A stretch of 64,000 nt of DNA, taken from assembly GCF_016411825.1 (NCBI RefSeq), contig NZ_JAEKMH010000003.1, forward strand, positions 310,001 through 374,000, read 5' to 3'. Shown in pieces: positions 61,337-64,000 of this stretch. Both the position numbers and the translations under genes were made by a program. The notes beneath the pieces were generated by a model that was not told the DNA's origin, made no database searches, and saw only the letters and a program-made list of their open reading frames with translations. How positions within the stretch are numbered: the first letter of the stretch is position 1; each line of letters begins with the position of its first letter. This DNA is from Devosia sediminis. GTDB taxonomy: Bacteria; Pseudomonadota; Alphaproteobacteria; Rhizobiales; Devosiaceae.

Positions 61337-63325
61337 TCAAAGCTCGATTCCATCATCGGGGTTCATCGCCACCTGCCGCGCCACCATCCTCATGCGCTGG
61401 CGGATAGTGCGGGCCTTGGCCGCGTCAACATCCGGCTCGTCGTCCAGAATGTCGAACTCCTGTTCGGGGGATGGCGGCGGGGTGACGATTTCCTCATGCT
61501 CGGGCAATTCCGGCTCGCGGCGGATGCCGGCGTTGGCCGGATCGCCCTCGGTCGCATCTGCGGCGACCGTTGCGGAACGGCTTCCCGCCGCGACCACGCG
61601 GCCGGACCAGTCATCGGCGGATGGGCTGGGCGCCAGCGGAGCGGCGACCAGATCGGGCGGGGTCAGGATGCGTTCCTGAAACCGCGCATCCTCGAAATAG
61701 CGGGCCTTGGTTGCGCGGATCGGCGGCGTGCCCGCGACCATGACGATTTCGTCGGTTGGCGGAAGCTGCATGATCTCGCCCGGCGTGAGCAGCGGCCGAG
61801 CCGTCTCCTGCCGTGAAACCATCAAGTGACCTAACCACGGTGCAAGGCGATGGCCGGCGTAGTTGGTGGAATCGCGCAACTCGGTCGCGGTGCCAAGCGC
61901 GTCGCTCACCCGCTTGGCCGTCCGCTCGTCATTCGTGGCGAAGCTGACGCGGACGTGGCAGTTGTCGAGGATGGCGTTGTTCGGCCCATAGGCGCGCTCG
62001 ATCTGGTTGAGGCTCTGCGCGATCAGGAAGCCTTTGATTCCATACCCCGCCATGAAGGCGAGCGCCGATTCAAAGAAGTCGAGCCGGCCGAGCGCCGGAA
62101 ACTCGTCCAGCATCAACAGCAGGCGATGGCGCTTGCCGGAGGTGGTCAGTTCCTCGGTCAACCGCCTGCCGATCTGGTTGAGGATCAGGCGGATAAGCGG
62201 CTTGGTGCGGTTTATGTCGGACGGCGGCACGACCAGATAGAGCGTGACGGGCCGGCGGCTGCCGACCAGATCGGCAATGCGCCAGTCGCATCGTGCCGTC
62301 ACCTGCGCCACCACGGGATCGCGGTAGAGGCCGAGAAATGACATGGCTGTGGAAAGGACGCCGCTGCGCTCGTTCTCGCTCTTGTTCAGCAGCTCGCGGG
62401 CCGACGACGCGATGACGGGATGAACGCCAGCCTCGCCGAGATGCGGCGTATCCATCATGGCGCGCAAGGTCGCCTCGACCGGGCGACGCGGATCGGACAG
62501 GAAGTTGGCAACGCCCGCCAAGGTCTTGTCCTTCTCCGCATAGAGGACATGCAGGATCGCGCCGACCAGCAGCGAATGACTGGTCTTTTCCCAATGGTTC
62601 CTTTTGTCCAAGCTGCCTTCGGGATCGACCAGAATATCCGCGATGTTCTGCACGTCGCGGACTTCCCATTCCCCTTGCCGGACCTCCAGCAGCGGGTTGT
62701 AGGCCGACGATCTGGCGTTGGTTGGATCGAACAGCAGCACGCGGCCATGCTTCGCGCGGAAGCCCGCTGTCAGCGTCCAGTTTTCGCCTTTTATGTCGTG
62801 GACGATGGCGGATGCGGACCATGTCAGCAGCGTCGGCACCACCAGCCCGACACCTTTGCCGCTGCGCGTCGGGGCGAAGCATAGGACATGCTCCGGGCCA
62901 TCATGGCGCAGGTAGTCCCGGTTGTATCGGCCGAGCAGGACGCCATCGGGACCGAGCAGGCCGGCGGTGCGGATTTCCCTATCCTCTGCCCATCGCGCCG
63001 AACCATAGGTGGCGACGTTGCGCGCCTCCCGTGCCCGGATGATCGACATGAGGATGGCGGCGGCGATGGCGAGGAAACCGCCCGATACGGCGATGATGCC
63101 GCCCTCGACGAAGATCGCGGGCGCGTAGGCGTCGAACGAAAACCACCACCAAAAGAAGGCCGGCGGATAATAGACCGGCAGGCCAACCAGCTCGAACCAC
63201 GGATTGCCAAGCTGGGGCTGGAAGCCGAGACGAAACGCTACCCATTGCGTCGCCGCCCACGTCATCACCAAGACGATGGTGAAGACTACGGCGATCTGAC
63301 CCCAAAGGATTCGGCCTCCGCGCAA
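61337..63325 (-). CDS. traG: Type IV coupling protein TraG (VirD4-like)
   Basis: The 662-residue protein has two N-terminal membrane segments (IAVVFTIVLVMTWAATQWVA and EGGIIAVSGGFLAIAAAILM), Walker A CFAPTRSGKGVGLVVPTLL near 150 and Walker B RLLLMLDEFPALGRLDFFES. It brings the relaxase-DNA complex to the mating pore. The start is TTG at 63325 (MRGGRILWGQ), which matches homologues. The C-terminus is charged and extends past the ATPase domain. A shared 22-base motif lies 98 bases upstream, and an HxlR gene diverges on the other side. Confidence 0.95.
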   Translation of the reverse strand: MRGGRILWGQIAVVFTIVLVMTWAATQWVAFRLGFQPQLGNPWFELVGLPVYYPPAFFWWWFSFDAYAPAIFVEGGIIAVSGGFLAIAAAILMSIIRAREARNVATYGSARWAEDREIRTAGLLGPDGVLLGRYNRDYLRHDGPEHVLCFAPTRSGKGVGLVVPTLLTWSASAIVHDIKGENWTLTAGFRAKHGRVLLFDPTNARSSAYNPLLEVRQGEWEVRDVQNIADILVDPEGSLDKRNHWEKTSHSLLVGAILHVLYAEKDKTLAGVANFLSDPRRPVEATLRAMMDTPHLGEAGVHPVIASSARELLNKSENERSGVLSTAMSFLGLYRDPVVAQVTARCDWRIADLVGSRRPVTLYLVVPPSDINRTKPLIRLILNQIGRRLTEELTTSGKRHRLLLMLDEFPALGRLDFFESALAFMAGYGIKGFLIAQSLNQIERAYGPNNAILDNCHVRVSFATNDERTAKRVSDALGTATELRDSTNYAGHRLAPWLGHLMVSRQETARPLLTPGEIMQLPPTDEIVMVAGTPPIRATKARYFEDARFQERILTPPDLVAAPLAPSPSADDWSGRVVAAGSRSATVAADATEGDPANAGIRREPELPEHEEIVTPPPSPEQEFDILDDEPDVDAAKARTIRQRMRMVARQVAMNPDDGIEL

Positions 63326-63423
63326 TGCAGGCTCCAGTCGGCAAAAGAGACGGAGCCGATCAGAGAGTAGGCAAAATCGGGACAGGCAACAGGAAAGCGG
63401 ATGCGAGAGGGCTGCCGGATACT

Positions 63424-63445
63424 ATCGGCGGCAAATAGGACGGGT
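63424..63445 (-). promoter_or_regulatory. 22-base motif upstream of traG, shared with trbB
   Basis: This copy agrees with 59792-59813 at 21 of 22 positions and has the same orientation relative to its gene. It is in the 269-base divergent region between traG and the HxlR gene. Confidence 0.5.
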
Positions 63446-63562
63446 TGCATTCACCGCCATCCGGCCGGGTGATCGCCGCTGCTCAACTGGTCGGGCGAAT
63501 CGCCGCAATGGATGCCTCGGATAGCCCTCGCGTCATGTCGCCGCTGTCACATATGTAACTTG

Positions 63563-63586
63563 CATAATGGAAGTAACGCCATTATG
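63563..63586. promoter_or_regulatory. Perfect inverted repeat before the HxlR gene, candidate operator
   Basis: CATAATGG-N8-CCATTATG is an exact inverted repeat with 8-base arms, ending 8 bases before the HxlR start codon. A dimeric winged-helix regulator could use it to control itself. Confidence 0.6.
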
Positions 63587-63594
63587 GATGTGCC

Positions 63595-64000
63595 ATGCAA
63601 CGAACAAGCTTTCTATCATCCGAATGTCCCGCAGCCCGAGCGCTGGAAAGCGTCGGTGACTGGTGGAGCATCCTGATCCTGCGGGACGCCTTCCAAGGGT
63701 TGAGCAAATTCGATGAATTCGAGAAGAATCTCGGTATTTCCACGAACATTTTGGCGAGGCGATTGAAACATCTCACAGCCGAAGGGTTGTTTGAAAGGCA
63801 ACGATACAATGATCATCCGCCTCGATTTGAATACGTCCTTACCGACAAGGGGCGAGATTTCTATCCGGTAGCAATCGCCCTGTTCGCATGGGGAAACCGG
63901 AATCTTGCGCCCAATGAAATAGCCATGCGCCTTGGCGACAGGGAAACCGGTAGGGAACGAAACGCCATCATAGTCGATGCGGATACTGGAGAAAAAATCA
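63595..64000 (+). CDS. HxlR family winged-helix regulator, 3' end outside window
   Basis: The visible 135 codons start MQRTSFLSSECPAARALESV and show the HxlR fold: GDWWSILILRDAFQGLSKFDEFEKNLGIST, NILARRLKHLTAEGLFERQRYND and YVLTDKGRDFYPVAIALFAWGN. The N-terminal Cys in SSECPA is the conserved HxlR cysteine, which in some members senses redox or aldehydes. The protein lacks any visible stop before the window ends. It is divergent from traG and AT-richer than the transfer genes. Confidence 0.9.
   Translation, partial: MQRTSFLSSECPAARALESVGDWWSILILRDAFQGLSKFDEFEKNLGISTNILARRLKHLTAEGLFERQRYNDHPPRFEYVLTDKGRDFYPVAIALFAWGNRNLAPNEIAMRLGDRETGRERNAIIVDADTGEKI

Overview
The window reads as high-GC alphaproteobacterial (Hyphomicrobiales) chromosome up to about 46.8 kb, followed by the left end of an integrated conjugative element that runs off the right edge. 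The order pckA / chvI-chvG-hprK-manX-ptsH / ahcY is the classic rhizobial arrangement. DivL with tyrosine in place of the kinase histidine, ATP-type PEP carboxykinase and two families of intergenic palindromes also fit. A Devosia-like genus is my best guess from overall style; it is an inference, not a match.

Host region, left to right. After a truncated exported protein and a VOC protein come a peptide-type ABC importer operon (binding protein, two permeases, fused double ATPase), a Gfo/Idh/MocA oxidoreductase, a SIMPL-domain protein and a CHASE-PAS-GGDEF-EAL cyclic-di-GMP enzyme. A minus-strand block pccB-pccA-scpA-mce encodes the whole propionyl-CoA to succinyl-CoA route and has a gamma-carbonic-anhydrase-like gene just upstream. 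Next are selO, a HAD phosphatase, a SleB-type cell wall hydrolase, and the pckA/chvIG/PTS/ahcY cluster. Inside that cluster sits a 432-bp unit made only of a DUF559 gene between near-perfect 38-bp inverted repeats. The same ends, without the gene, occur elsewhere in the host part. Then follow divL, tsaE, two paralogous small hydrophilic proteins around a DUF1810 gene, an AT-richer insert with an AvcD-type anti-phage dCTP deaminase and a possible divergent small gene, polA, a single-domain response regulator, a lytic transglycosylase, a SlyD-like FKBP, an 83-bp tandem repeat, a DUF2231 plus sorbosone-dehydrogenase-like pair, a divergent SDR/TetR pair and tag.

Mobile region. tRNA-Arg(CCG) at 46809-46885 marks the junction. 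A serine recombinase reads antisense into the tRNA and is the last gene of a chain of four genes with 4-base overlaps (hypothetical, TumE toxin, TumA antitoxin, recombinase). Then come DUF2274 and a mating-pore operon trbB-C-D-E-J-K-L-F-G-I, all on the minus strand, a ribbon-helix-helix gene, the coupling protein traG, and a truncated HxlR regulator. The relaxase and the right end must lie beyond the window. Two plus-strand cargo genes interrupt the transfer genes: an NTF2-like gene between trbF and trbG, which leaves trbG without an obvious start codon, and an alpha/beta hydrolase between trbB and the RHH gene. The hydrolase is bracketed by two copies of the RHH gene 3' end. A 22-base motif is shared by the regions upstream of trbB and traG.

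All calls rest on reading the sequence and knowledge of the families; no database search was run.
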